From Bosea sp. (in: a-proteobacteria) (lineage in GTDB: Bacteria > Pseudomonadota > Alphaproteobacteria > Rhizobiales > Beijerinckiaceae): a DNA stretch of 64,000 nt. The position numbers were made by a program, and so were the translations under genes. The first letter of the stretch is position 1. Every line of letters begins with the position of its first letter. The stretch spans positions 2,728,501-2,792,500 of the forward strand of contig NZ_JAMLIX010000001.1 of assembly GCF_023953965.1 (NCBI RefSeq), written 5' to 3'. The notes beneath the pieces are model-generated. The model was given only the letters and a program-made list of their open reading frames with translations. It had not been told where the DNA came from and ran no database searches. Positions 8,948-17,745 of this stretch are shown here, piece after piece.

Positions 8948-9598
8948 CTAGGCCGGGCGCTTCGCGAAGGCGAGCCCGACCCCGAGCGCGACCATCGCGG
9001 CGCCGGAGCCCTCGCGCAGGCGGCGCACCAGGTTCGGCCGCGCCGCCGCGGCGCCCTGCCGGATGCGGCTCGCCGCGAAGGCGACGGCGATGTCGGCGAG
9101 CGTGTTGAGCAGCACGGAGATCGTGCCGAGAGCGATGAATTGCAGCGCGACGCTTCCGGCGGCGGGATCGACGAATTGCGGGATGAAGGCCAGGAAGAAC
9201 GCCGCCGTCTTGGGGTTGAGCGCCTCGACGACGGCGCCCTCGCGAAAGGCGCGCCGGGGCCCCATCGGCGGGACGGGCCTGCCGGCGACGATGGCCGTGG
9301 CCGCGTCGCGGCGCGCGACGAGGATGGTGCGGATGCCGAGCCAGACCAGATAGGCGGCGCCGGCGAGCTTCAGCGCGGTGAAGAGCTCGGCGCTGGCGAG
9401 CACCAGCGCGGATACGCCGAGCGCCCCGGCGAGCACATGGACGAGGCCGCCGAGCCCGGTGCCGAAGCTCGAGGCCAGCCCCTCGCCGCGCCCGCCCGCG
9501 AGCGAGCGGGCGGCGACGTAGAAGATGCCCGGGCCGGGCGTGACGGCGAGGAGAAGTGCGGCTGCGAAGAACAGGGCGAACCGGGTCGGATCGGGCAT
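8948..9598 (-). CDS. LysE/RhtB family amino-acid exporter
   Basis: A 216-aa inner-membrane protein with about six TM helices and LysE-family landmarks: an N-terminal AVTPGPGIFYVAARSLAGGR, then GAAYLVWLGIRTI and the mid-protein EALNPKTAAFFLAFIPQFVDP. Members export amino acids or related metabolites using the proton gradient. It lies 31 nt downstream of the PaiB-like gene on the same strand, so the two are probably one transcript. The substrate is unknown. Confidence 0.9.
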   Translation of the reverse strand: MPDPTRFALFFAAALLLAVTPGPGIFYVAARSLAGGRGEGLASSFGTGLGGLVHVLAGALGVSALVLASAELFTALKLAGAAYLVWLGIRTILVARRDAATAIVAGRPVPPMGPRRAFREGAVVEALNPKTAAFFLAFIPQFVDPAAGSVALQFIALGTISVLLNTLADIAVAFAASRIRQGAAAARPNLVRRLREGSGAAMVALGVGLAFAKRPA

Positions 9599-9629
9599 GA
9601 CTGGATGTCCGGGCTGGAAAGGGGAGGGG

Positions 9630-10253
9630 TCAGGTCGGGATCAGGGTCGCCAGATGGCGATCGGCCGGCCGCTCGCTTTCGGCGAGGCCGGCGATCACGC
9701 CTGCGCGGTCGGCCGGGCTGCGGTTCTGGCTGAGCTTGCGCTTGCCCTCCAGCGTCGCGATCGGCATGCGCAGGCCGATGATGCCGCGCAACTGCGCCTG
9801 GACGAAATCCGCCGGTGCGTCGCTGACCGCCCAGGGCAGGGTGCGCTCGCCTTCGTGCAGGACGGTGAGGCGGGTGACGGCCTCGATGAGCCGGTCCGGA
9901 TCGTCGAAGAACTCGACCGGGCCGGAGGCCTGCACCGTCACATAGTTCCAGGTCGGCACCACCTTGCCGGTCTCCTGCTTCGTCGCATACCAGCTCGGCG
10001 TCACATAGGCGTCCGGCCCCATGAAGATCGCAAGCCCGTCGCCGAGCACCGGCGCGCGCCACTGCGGGTTGGCCTTCGCCAGATGCCCGTAGAGCACGCC
10101 GTGCTCGCCCTCGCTCTCGTCGATGAAGAGCGGCAGCGGCGTCGCCAGCGCTCCCTGCGGCGTGGCGGTGACGAAGGTTGCGAGTCGCGCCGCCCGGATC
10201 GTGGCCAGAAGGCCCTCCCTGTCCGTGTCGCGGAAGGCCGGTGGGGTGTACAT
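9630..10253 (-). CDS. FMN-binding negative transcriptional regulator, PaiB-like
   Basis: A 207-aa protein of the PaiB / FMN_bind_2 family (split-barrel FMN-binding fold). It starts MYTPPAFRDTDREGLLATIR, with AAGGA about 9 nt before the ATG at 10253. Typical segments are ATPLPLFID, GHLAKANPQW, GPDAYVTPSWYATK, VPTWNYVTVQASG and the C-terminal IGLRMPIATLEGKRKLSQNRS. Bacillus PaiB was described as affecting sporulation and protease genes; biochemical function in Proteobacteria is poorly defined. Here it precedes a LysE-type exporter. Confidence 0.87.
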   Translation of the reverse strand: MYTPPAFRDTDREGLLATIRAARLATFVTATPQGALATPLPLFIDESEGEHGVLYGHLAKANPQWRAPVLGDGLAIFMGPDAYVTPSWYATKQETGKVVPTWNYVTVQASGPVEFFDDPDRLIEAVTRLTVLHEGERTLPWAVSDAPADFVQAQLRGIIGLRMPIATLEGKRKLSQNRSPADRAGVIAGLAESERPADRHLATLIPT

Positions 10254-10483
10254 GGGCGAAATCCTTGACGTTCTGAAGCCCCGACATCCGCAATCTGGAC
10301 CGATCGGGTGGTCGTCGTCGAGACCGGGCGCCGTCCGTCCGGCATCGGCTATCCATGCAGCAGACGCATCGCCGTGACGCCGGCTCATGAAATTGTGCCT
10401 GTGCCGGCGATCGTCTAGAGCGTTCGGCCGTGTCCCGCGGCGGGAATCGGCCTGCCGGAGGGATGCTGCGGGACCAAGCCGAG

Positions 10484-11713
10484 ATGACCGCCAGCACGCC
10501 GACCGCCTCCCTGCCGCAACGCGCCATGATGCCGGTGCTGATCGCGCTCAGCCTGACGCATCTCATCAACGACATGATCCAGTCGCTGATCCCGGCGATC
10601 TATCCGATCATCAAGGAAAGCTACCGGCTCGATTTCGGCCAGGTCGGCCTGATCACGCTGACCTTCCAGGTCTCGGCCTCGCTGCTGCAGCCGGCGGTCG
10701 GGCTCTACACCGACAAGCATCCGATGCCCTATTCGATGGTGGTCGGCATGGGCTTCACGCTCGGCGGGCTGATCGGCCTCGCCTATGCCGGCAGCTACGG
10801 GTTCCTGCTGCTCTCGGCGGCCTGCGTCGGCATCGGCTCCTCGATCTTCCACCCCGAGGCGACGCGGATGGCGCGCAATGCGTCGGGCGGGCAGCACGGG
10901 ATGGCGCAGGGCATCTTCCAGGTCGGCGGGCAGACGGGCGGAGCGCTGGGGCCGCTGCTGGCGGCGTTCATCATCGTGCCGCGCGGGCAAACCAGCCTCG
11001 CCTGGTTCTCGGTCGCGGCGCTCGTCGCGATGATGCTGATGGTGTGGACCGCGGCAAGCTATGCGCGGCTCGACCGGGCGCGGGCGCGCAAGCCCGCGGC
11101 CGCCGTGGCCGCCGCCCAGCCGACGCGGCCGGGCAGGCGCTCCGTCGCCTTCGCGATCACGATCCTGATCGTCCTGCTGTTCTCGAAGAACGCCTACACG
11201 GCGAGCTTCACCTCGTTCTACACCTTCTACCTGATAGGCAAGTTCGGCGTCTCCGTGCAGAATTCGCAGGTGATGCTGTTCCTGTTCCTCGCCTCCTCGA
11301 CGGCAGGCGCCCTCGGCGGCGGCATGCTCGGCGACCGGATCGGCCGCAACAAGATCATCTGGTTCTCGATTCTGGGGGCGCTGCCCTTCACGCTGATCCT
11401 CCCCTATGCCGACCTGTTCTGGACCGGCGTGCTGACGATCATCATCAACGTCATCATGTCGAGCGCCTTCGCCGCGATCCTGATCTATGCGATCGAGCTG
11501 ATGCCGGGCCGGGTCGGGCTTGTCGGCGGCTTCTTCTACGGGCTGTCCTTCGGGCTCGGCGGGCTCGCCGCCGCGCTGCTGGGCCTGCTCGCCGATCTTC
11601 TCGGCATCGAGACCGTCTACAAGATCTGCTCCTTCATTCCGCTGATGGGCCTGCTCGCCTGGTTCCTGCCGCGGCTGAGCGAGGGGACGCGCGGCGCGAA
11701 GCTGGGGCATTAG
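10484..11713 (+). CDS. MFS efflux transporter, fosmidomycin-resistance (Fsr)-like
   Basis: An approximately 409-aa major facilitator protein with 12 predicted TM helices. The N-terminal helix motif LIALSLTHLINDMIQSLIPA is characteristic of Fsr-type permeases. YRLDFGQVGLITLTFQVSASLLQP and GIGSSIFHPEATRMAR follow, and the central loop carries Lys/Arg-rich KPAAAVAAAQPTRPGRRS. The start is placed at the ATG at 10484 (MTASTPTASLPQ). In-frame ATG 10463 and GTG 10430 would extend it by 7 or 18 residues. Fsr exports fosmidomycin in E. coli; the natural substrate here is unknown. Confidence 0.88.
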   Translation: MTASTPTASLPQRAMMPVLIALSLTHLINDMIQSLIPAIYPIIKESYRLDFGQVGLITLTFQVSASLLQPAVGLYTDKHPMPYSMVVGMGFTLGGLIGLAYAGSYGFLLLSAACVGIGSSIFHPEATRMARNASGGQHGMAQGIFQVGGQTGGALGPLLAAFIIVPRGQTSLAWFSVAALVAMMLMVWTAASYARLDRARARKPAAAVAAAQPTRPGRRSVAFAITILIVLLFSKNAYTASFTSFYTFYLIGKFGVSVQNSQVMLFLFLASSTAGALGGGMLGDRIGRNKIIWFSILGALPFTLILPYADLFWTGVLTIIINVIMSSAFAAILIYAIELMPGRVGLVGGFFYGLSFGLGGLAAALLGLLADLLGIETVYKICSFIPLMGLLAWFLPRLSEGTRGAKLGH

Positions 11714-11737
11714 ATCATCGCGCGTCCTATCCGATGC

Positions 11738-11752
11738 TTTAGGGGCTCTTAA
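11738..11752. promoter_or_regulatory. CtrA-like box (TTTA-N7-TTAA) before the chemotaxis operon
   Basis: TTTA at 11738-11741 and TTAA at 11749-11752 are separated by exactly seven bases, one mismatch from the alphaproteobacterial CtrA consensus TTAA-N7-TTAA. It lies about 110 nt before the first che-operon gene in a 149-nt gap. CtrA controls motility and chemotaxis genes in many alphaproteobacteria; binding here is inference. Confidence 0.4.
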
Positions 11753-11862
11753 CCCGCGATTTACCGCGTTTCGCTACGGTTGGATCGCCGGGCCGCGCGG
11801 CCTGCCGCCGTGCCTCAAGCCGGCGCAGTCGGGTCGAGTGAGCGAGTGTCCGGTTCCGCCTC

Positions 11863-12330
11863 ATGCATATCGCGCCGTCCTTCCCCAACCTCTCGGTGCT
11901 GCTCATCGATCCGAGCCCGCATTACCGCCGGATCGTGCGCACGATGCTCTACCAGGCGCAGCTCAACCGCATCCTCGAGGCGTCGGACCTGACCTCGGCC
12001 GCATCGATCTTCATCCAGAAGCAGCCGAACATCGTCATCCTCGACTGGGACATGCCGGACGGCAACAGCATCAAATGCCTGGCGGCGATCCGCTCCTCCA
12101 GGACCTCGCCCTTCACCAAGGCGCCGGTGCTGGTGATGATGGAGCGGCCGGACCGGCGCTCGGTCGTCCATGCGGCGAAGCTCGGCGCGCACGAGATCAT
12201 CACCAAGCCGATCTCGCCCAACAATCTATGGTTGCATCTGTCGGGTATTATCAACGTGCCGCGGAAATACCGGGAAACGGCGGGCAAGATCACGCTGGTG
12301 CCGCGTGCCATCAGCAACAACATGTTCTGA
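11863..12330 (+). CDS. Degenerate CheY-like receiver protein
   Basis: A 155-aa single receiver domain with a short C-terminal tail. The acceptor Asp is D61 (VILDWDMPDG) and the conserved Lys is K115 (IITKPISP). However, the acidic pair reads LLIDPS, with Pro17 where the second Asp is expected, and the switch Thr/Ser is replaced by Met in VLVMMERPD. Phosphorylation-dependent switching may therefore be impaired or altered. It heads the chemotaxis gene set, 115 nt upstream of the STAS gene, and may act as a regulator or phosphate sink. It has no output domain. Confidence 0.85.
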   Translation: MHIAPSFPNLSVLLIDPSPHYRRIVRTMLYQAQLNRILEASDLTSAASIFIQKQPNIVILDWDMPDGNSIKCLAAIRSSRTSPFTKAPVLVMMERPDRRSVVHAAKLGAHEIITKPISPNNLWLHLSGIINVPRKYRETAGKITLVPRAISNNMF

Positions 12331-12445
12331 TCGCTGCCGGCGCCCGCCACGAAAACGCCGAAAGTATCGACCGGTTCGCGTCATATTTAGCGAAATCTTT
12401 ACCAGTTTGACGCGATGGTCCAGCCACAACCCTGGGTCGCCCTTC

Positions 12446-12727
12446 ATGGTCATCACCGTCTCGCTTCCTCCTTTCCTCGGCCGCGCCGAGGCCACGACCT
12501 TCCGCAACCAGATTCTGGTGGCGCTGGAGCAGCAGGAAAGCATCGCCGTCGAATGCGCCGAAGCCGGGCCTCTGCCCAGCCTCTGGATCCAGCTTCTGCA
12601 CGCCGCGGCCATGAGCGCCGCCGCGCGGGGGCTTTCGGTCACGCTCAGGGCCGCTTCCAGGGAATGCCGCGAATCCCTGCGGTCGATCGGCTTCGATGCC
12701 GCCCACAGTGCTCTCGTTCTGGAGTGA
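12446..12727 (+). CDS. STAS-domain protein in chemotaxis operon
   Basis: A 93-aa protein opening MVITVSLPPFLGRAEATTFR. Its size and pattern (beta strand, N-terminal helix, SIAVECAEAGPLPSLWIQLLHAAAMSA, SVTLRAASRECRESLRSIGF) fit a STAS fold as in anti-sigma-factor antagonists, with the usual phosphorylated Ser position falling in the PLPSLWIQ loop. The ATG at 12446 is chosen because it opens the first strand; the Shine-Dalgarno is weak. It ends 5 nt before cheY. STAS proteins occur in several alphaproteobacterial che clusters, and a role in receptor or kinase control is inferred from position only. Confidence 0.75.
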   Translation: MVITVSLPPFLGRAEATTFRNQILVALEQQESIAVECAEAGPLPSLWIQLLHAAAMSAAARGLSVTLRAASRECRESLRSIGFDAAHSALVLE

Positions 12728-12732
12728 CAGGC

Positions 12733-13092
12733 ATGAAGATCCTGGCGATCGACGATACCAAGACCCTGCTCAGCCTGCTCAGCCTGACGCTGCGCGGCGC
12801 CGGCCACGAGGTGACCGAGGCCGAGAACGGCGAGGACGGTCTCACCAAATTCGACCAGTTCCGCCCCGATCTCGTGATCACCGATCTCAACATGCCGATC
12901 ATGGACGGCATCGAGTTCACCCGCGCCTGCCGCTCGCGCCCCACGGGCCAGAACACGCCGATCATCGTGCTGACCACCGAGAACGGCGCCGAGATCAAGG
13001 CGGAGGGCCGCCGCGCCGGCGCCAGCGCCTGGATGGTCAAGCCCTTCGAACCCAATACGCTGCTCGGCCTCGTCGCCCGCTACCAGAACTGA
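12733..13092 (+). CDS. cheY: Chemotaxis response regulator CheY (first copy)
   Basis: A 119-aa stand-alone receiver with all catalytic residues: acidic pair D7-D8 (AIDDTK), phospho-acceptor D51 (VITDLNMPIMDG), switch Thr in VLTTENG and K103 (MVKPFEP). It receives phosphate from CheA and either binds the flagellar switch or serves as a phosphate sink. It starts 5 nt after the STAS gene and is followed 10 nt later by cheA. A second cheY closes the operon at 20329; which of the two drives the motor is not visible. Confidence 0.93.
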   Translation: MKILAIDDTKTLLSLLSLTLRGAGHEVTEAENGEDGLTKFDQFRPDLVITDLNMPIMDGIEFTRACRSRPTGQNTPIIVLTTENGAEIKAEGRRAGASAWMVKPFEPNTLLGLVARYQN

Positions 13093-13102
13093 AGGCTTCG
13101 CC

Positions 13103-15373
13103 GTGGACCCGCTGGCAGAACTCAAGCAGACCTTCTTCCAGGAATGCGAGGAACTCCTCGGCGCGCTGGAGCAGAAGCTCCAGGCCCTCGACGAAGGCTC
13201 CGGCGATCCCGAGGACGTCAATGCCGCCTTCCGCGCCATCCACTCGATCAAGGGCGGCGCGGGCGCCTTCGGCTGCACGGGGCTGGTCGGCTTCTCGCAT
13301 GTCTTCGAGGCCGCGCTCGACCATCTGCGCTCCGGCCGCGTCGCCATCGAGGATGCGCCGTTCACGCTGTTCCTGCGCTGCGCCGACGCCGTCGCCGATC
13401 TCGTCGCCGCCGCGCGCAACGACGAGCCGGCAAGCGAGCGCCCCGACCTCCTGGCCGCGCTCGAGCAGGTCGGCAAGGAGCCGCAGGCAGCCGCTGCCGT
13501 GCCCACGCCCGCGCCCGCTCCTGAGCCGGCGGCGCCAGCCGCGGAAGGCGACGCGCCTCCCGGCATCGCCGCGCTCGGCAACCTGATCGCCATGGTCGAG
13601 GCGAAGACCGCCGCTCCCGCCGCCGACGACGGCTGGGACGACGAGCCGGCCGCCGCGACATCCGGCCGCGACGTGCATCTGCGGATCACGCCGGAAAGCG
13701 ACCTGTTCCGGCGCGTGATCGAGCCGCGGGTGGTGCTGGGCTCGCTGCCGGCCGAGGACATCGTCTCGATCCGCTGCGATCTGAGCCAGGTGCCGCCGCT
13801 CGAAAGCCTCGACGTCAGCGATTGCTGGATGCGCTTCGAGGTGGGCTTGCGCACCGAGCTTTCCATCGAGGAGCTGCACGGCCGCTTCGACTTCAGCCTG
13901 GCGAACGAGGAATTCGAGATCGTCTTCCCCGAGGAGGCCGAGGCCGAGGCGCCGCAGGCGAGCGAGGCGGCCCCCGAGCCCGAGGTCTCCAGCGCCGTCG
14001 CCGCCGATCTCTCCGCGATCCTGGCGAGGCTCGGCCCGGTGTCGGAAGCGGCGGCCGAGCCCGATATCCGACCTGCCCCGGTGGAGGCGGCTGCCCCTGT
14101 CCCTGCCGCGACGATGGACACCGCCGCCGGCCGCACGGCGCCGCGCGCGCCGGTCGTCGAGACCGCTAAGCGACAGGCGGTCAGCGTGCGCGTCGATCTC
14201 GACCGCATCGACAAGCTGATGAACCTCGTCGGCGAGATCGTCATCACCCAGTCGATGCTGGTCGAATGCGTGCGCTCGCTGCCCTACGACGTCCATGCCA
14301 AGACCGCCGAGGGCATGCTGACCCTGTCGCGCCAGACGCGCGAATTGCAGGACCATGTCATGGCGGTCCGGGCGCAGCCGGTGAAGGCCGTGTTCCAGCG
14401 CATGCCGCGGCTGGTGCGCGAGCTCGCCCAGACGCTCGGCAAGGAGGTGCGTCTCGTGCTCGAGGGCGAGAACACCGAGGTCGACAAGACGATCATCGAG
14501 GAGCTCGCCGACCCGCTGACCCACATGATCCGCAACTCGATGGATCACGGGCTGGAGACGCCGGACGAGCGCGTCGCCGCCGGCAAGCCGCCCGAGGGCA
14601 CGATCAAGCTGATCGCCGAGCACCGCGCCGGGCGCATCGTCATCTCGGTCACCGATGACGGGCGCGGCATCGGGCGCGAGCGGCTCTTGGCCAAGGCGCG
14701 CTCGCGCGGCCTCGTCGGCACCGACGAGCGGCTCGCTCCGGAGGAGATCGACCAGCTCATCTTCGCCGCCGGCCTGTCGACGGCGGAAGCCGTCAGCGAC
14801 ATCTCCGGCCGCGGCGTCGGCATGGACGTGGTGCGCCGCAACGTCGAATCGCTCGGCGGGCGCATCAGCGTCGATTCCGACCCCGGCCGGGGCTGCAAGT
14901 TCACGCTGGCGCTGCCGCTGACGCTGGCCGTGCTCGAAGGCATGGTGATCCGCTGCGGCGGCGACCGCTATGTCATCCCGATCGCGAGCGTGATCGAGAC
15001 CCAGCATCTCGCCGCGACGCCGATCGAGCGGCTGCCCTTCGGCCAGGAGGTGCTGCGCTGGCGCGGCGAGGTGACGCCGCTCTATCGGCTGGGTGCGGTG
15101 ATGGGCTCGACCGGTGCGACCGACGAGAACATCATCATCATCGCCGAGAACGAGCGCGGCAACACGATCGGCATCGCGGTCGACGAGATCGTCGGCCAGC
15201 AGCAGGTGGTCGTGAAGAGCCTCGAGGCGAATTACGGCACCGTCAACGGCGCCTCGGCGGCGACGATCCTCGGCGACGGCCTCGTCGCCCTGATCCTGGA
15301 TATCGACTCCATGCTGCGGCTCGCCGCGTCCGGCGGCCGGGCCTTCCAATCTGACCTCAAGATGGCTGGATGA
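13103..15373 (+). CDS. cheA: Chemotaxis histidine kinase CheA
   Basis: A 756-aa kinase starting with GTG at 13103, with GAAGG 7 nt upstream. The N-terminal HPt (P1) carries the phosphoryl His H47 in AIHSIKGGAGAFG. A Pro/Ala-rich linker runs at about 130-160. An alpha/beta domain at about 190-275 (DVHLRITPESDLFRR to NEEFEIVF) precedes a second Pro/Ala linker. P3 dimerisation begins near RVDLDRIDKLMNLVGEIV. The P4 ATPase has the N box HMIRNSMDHGLETP and G boxes DDGRGIG and GRGVGMDVV, and the P5 CheW-like domain starts near LTLAVLEGMVIRCGG. Its last 4 nt overlap cheW. It phosphorylates CheY and CheB in response to receptors. Confidence 0.97.
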   Translation: MDPLAELKQTFFQECEELLGALEQKLQALDEGSGDPEDVNAAFRAIHSIKGGAGAFGCTGLVGFSHVFEAALDHLRSGRVAIEDAPFTLFLRCADAVADLVAAARNDEPASERPDLLAALEQVGKEPQAAAAVPTPAPAPEPAAPAAEGDAPPGIAALGNLIAMVEAKTAAPAADDGWDDEPAAATSGRDVHLRITPESDLFRRVIEPRVVLGSLPAEDIVSIRCDLSQVPPLESLDVSDCWMRFEVGLRTELSIEELHGRFDFSLANEEFEIVFPEEAEAEAPQASEAAPEPEVSSAVAADLSAILARLGPVSEAAAEPDIRPAPVEAAAPVPAATMDTAAGRTAPRAPVVETAKRQAVSVRVDLDRIDKLMNLVGEIVITQSMLVECVRSLPYDVHAKTAEGMLTLSRQTRELQDHVMAVRAQPVKAVFQRMPRLVRELAQTLGKEVRLVLEGENTEVDKTIIEELADPLTHMIRNSMDHGLETPDERVAAGKPPEGTIKLIAEHRAGRIVISVTDDGRGIGRERLLAKARSRGLVGTDERLAPEEIDQLIFAAGLSTAEAVSDISGRGVGMDVVRRNVESLGGRISVDSDPGRGCKFTLALPLTLAVLEGMVIRCGGDRYVIPIASVIETQHLAATPIERLPFGQEVLRWRGEVTPLYRLGAVMGSTGATDENIIIIAENERGNTIGIAVDEIVGQQQVVVKSLEANYGTVNGASAATILGDGLVALILDIDSMLRLAASGGRAFQSDLKMAG

Positions 15374-15882
15374 CCATGACCCTCCAACTCGGCGAAAAGC
15401 ATTTCTCGTCCCCGCAGCCGGAATCGGCGGCGCGCCGGATCGTGACCTTCAAGGTCGGCGAGCGCACCTTCGGCATCGATGTCGGGATGGTGCGTGAGAT
15501 CAAGGGCTGGCAGGCGACGACGCCGCTGCCGCACGCAGCCCCGCATGTGCGCGGCGTGCTCAACCTGCGCGGCGTGATCCTGGCGGTCTACGACCTGCGT
15601 ACCGCGATCGGGCTCGGCGCCACCGACGCCACCGCGACCCATGTCATCGTCGTCGTCGACGTCGCGGACAAGACGGCGGGCCTGCTGGTCGACTCGGTTT
15701 CCGACATCGTCGACGTGCCGGTCTCCGCCGTGCGCCCGGCGCCCGATCTCGAACGCGACGAGCGCGGCCTGATCGAGGGCCTCGTCCTGCTGGAAAGCGA
15801 CATCGTCGCGCTGCTCGACCTCGCGGCGGTGATCCGCGACGGCGGCGCGGAGGCCCAGCCCAGGACCAGCCGGGCCGCCTGA
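15370..15882 (+). CDS. cheW: Chemotaxis coupling protein CheW
   Basis: A 170-aa adaptor linking receptors to CheA. The CheW domain occupies about residues 22-160: RIVTFKVGERTFGIDVGMVREI, then HVRGVLNLRGVILAVYDLR with the conserved NLRG turn, and TAGLLVDSVSDIVDV. The N-terminal 20 residues look unstructured. The ATG at 15370 overlaps the cheA stop (ATGA), indicating translational coupling. Confidence 0.96.
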   Translation: MTMTLQLGEKHFSSPQPESAARRIVTFKVGERTFGIDVGMVREIKGWQATTPLPHAAPHVRGVLNLRGVILAVYDLRTAIGLGATDATATHVIVVVDVADKTAGLLVDSVSDIVDVPVSAVRPAPDLERDERGLIEGLVLLESDIVALLDLAAVIRDGGAEAQPRTSRAA

Positions 15883-15948
15883 CCTTCTAAAAGACCAGCC
15901 CGAGCGTAGCGTCGAGAAGCGGGCGAAAACCGGAAACGATCGAACCCC

Positions 15949-17742
15949 ATGGGCAGCGCGCTCGGCCCCTTCTCCCGCCTCACGGTCAGCCAACCGCTCA
16001 TCGCCGCCGGCTCGGCCGGGCTCGCCGGCGGCTTCATGTCCTATGCGGCCTTCGCCGGCGCGCCTGCCCTGGGCGCGGCCGGCATCGCCGCTGTCGCGCT
16101 CATCGGTGGGCTCGCTGCCTGGGGCGCGGCCCGCCCGCTCGCGCATGCCGCCGCCGCCGCCGCCCGCCTCGCGGAAGGCGCCGAGACCCCGCTTCCCGAG
16201 GCGGCCGGCTCCGGAGAGGGCGCGGAGCTTGCGCGCGCGCTCGCGACCATCCGCGAACAGGGGCAGGAGGCGCAGCGCCTGCGCGCGGCGCTCGACCAGG
16301 GCCGGGCCAATGTCATGGTCTGCGATCCCGAGGGCCGCGTGGTCTATGTCAGCAAGGGACTGCTGCGCTTCTTCGGCGAGGCGCAGGAGGATTTTCGCGC
16401 TGCCTTTCCGGGCTGCTCCGCCAAGGACATGCTGGAGCGGGTCATGGAACGCGTTCGGGCCGAGCATCGCCCGCTCGGGACGGAGCCGATGCGCCTGACG
16501 CTCGGCCGCCGCAGCCTCTGCCTGACCCTGACGGCGATCGCCCGTGAGGACGGTCGCGGCCTCGGCACCGCCGTGGAATGGCGGGAAGTGACCGGCGAAA
16601 GCGCGCTCGTGGCCGAGATCGCGGCCCTGGTCGAGGCGGCCGAAGCCGGCGATTTCTCGAAGCGCGTGAAGGCGGATGGCGGGCCGGCGGCGCTGAAGGC
16701 TGCGCTCGGTGGCCTGAACCGGATCAACGTGCTGATCGAAAGCGCGCTCGGCCAGATGGAAGAGGCCGTGACCGGGCTCACGGACGGCGATTTCGGCCGG
16801 CGCGTCGGCGGGCCTTATCAAGGCAGCCTCGGGCGGCTGCGGGAGGCGCTGGACGGTGCGCTCGACCGCCTGGCCGAGACCTTCGAGACGATCCGCGCCG
16901 GCGCCGGTGAGATGTCGCAGACGGCGGCCGAGGCCGATGCCGCGACCGCCGATCTCGCGGAGCGCACCGGGCGGGCGGCCGCCGATCTCGGCGAGGTCGC
17001 GACGGCGGCCGAGGCGGTCGCTGCCTCGATCGGGCTGAGCAGTGCCCGCAGCCGCGAGGCGGGCGTGCTCGCCGGCGAGACGATGAGCGTCGCGCAGCAG
17101 GGGCAGGGCGTCGTCACCCGTGCGGTCGACGCGATCGAGCGGATCGAAACCACCTCTGTGAAGATCTCCGAGATCGTCGGCGTGATCGACGAGATCGCCT
17201 TCCAGACCAACCTGCTCGCGCTCAATGCCGCCGTCGAGGCGGCGCGCGCCGGCGATGCCGGCAAGGGTTTCGCGGTCGTCGCCTCCGAGGTCCGCTCGCT
17301 GGCGCAGCGCTCGGCGCAGGCGGCCAAGGACATCAAGGGCCTGATCGCCGCCTCGAAAGGGCAGGTCGCCGAGGGCGTCGGCTTCGTCCGCGAGACCGGC
17401 ACTGCGCTTGAGCGCATCCTCGCCGCCGCCGGCAAGGTCTCCGCGACCGTCTCCGAGATCGCCGCTGCCGCCGCCGAACAGGCGCAAGCGGCGGCCGAGA
17501 CGGGCCGCGGCGTGGCGAAGATCGACAAGGGTACAAAACAGAATGCCGCTCTCGCCGGGCGCAACGCCGGGGCCATGGCAGCACTCGCCGCGCAGGCGGT
17601 GGCGCTGGAGGCCGCGTTCGCCGCTTTCGGCGGCGCCCGGATGCCGCGCCGGCCCATCGCGCCGGTTCCGGCCCCGCCGGCGCGGATCGCGCCGCAGCCA
17701 CAGTTTCGACGTGCCGCCGCCGGCGGCCGCCTGGGAATTTGA
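15949..17742 (+). CDS. Methyl-accepting chemotaxis protein with PAS-like domain
   Basis: A 597-aa receptor. Two closely spaced hydrophobic helices (about 17-36 and 41-60) leave almost no periplasmic region, so sensing is probably cytoplasmic. A PAS-like domain follows (RANVMVCDPEGRVVYVSKG, about 115-215), then HAMP-like repeats around EAAEAGDFSKRVKADGG and EAVTGLTDGDFGRRVGG. The signalling hairpin tip EIAFQTNLLALNAAVEAARA and GFAVVASEVRSLAQRSA are intact. The Pro-rich C-terminus lacks a CheR/CheB-binding pentapeptide. It is embedded between cheW and cheR, 3 nt before the latter, as the dedicated receptor of this pathway. Redox, oxygen or energy sensing is a guess. Confidence 0.93.
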   Translation: MGSALGPFSRLTVSQPLIAAGSAGLAGGFMSYAAFAGAPALGAAGIAAVALIGGLAAWGAARPLAHAAAAAARLAEGAETPLPEAAGSGEGAELARALATIREQGQEAQRLRAALDQGRANVMVCDPEGRVVYVSKGLLRFFGEAQEDFRAAFPGCSAKDMLERVMERVRAEHRPLGTEPMRLTLGRRSLCLTLTAIAREDGRGLGTAVEWREVTGESALVAEIAALVEAAEAGDFSKRVKADGGPAALKAALGGLNRINVLIESALGQMEEAVTGLTDGDFGRRVGGPYQGSLGRLREALDGALDRLAETFETIRAGAGEMSQTAAEADAATADLAERTGRAAADLGEVATAAEAVAASIGLSSARSREAGVLAGETMSVAQQGQGVVTRAVDAIERIETTSVKISEIVGVIDEIAFQTNLLALNAAVEAARAGDAGKGFAVVASEVRSLAQRSAQAAKDIKGLIAASKGQVAEGVGFVRETGTALERILAAAGKVSATVSEIAAAAAEQAQAAAETGRGVAKIDKGTKQNAALAGRNAGAMAALAAQAVALEAAFAAFGGARMPRRPIAPVPAPPARIAPQPQFRRAAAGGRLGI

Positions 17743-17745
17743 GTC

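Noticed and set aside
10413..10462. Possible fourth copy of the CCGGTTCCCAC-type repeat before the MFS gene
   Set aside because: It has some resemblance (TCTAGAGCGTTC, GGGAATCGG), but the core and complementary arms are not present.
12226..14247. A Ser/Ala-rich minus-strand frame opposite cheY and cheA
   Set aside because: Low-complexity translation antisense to cheA, with no start signal.
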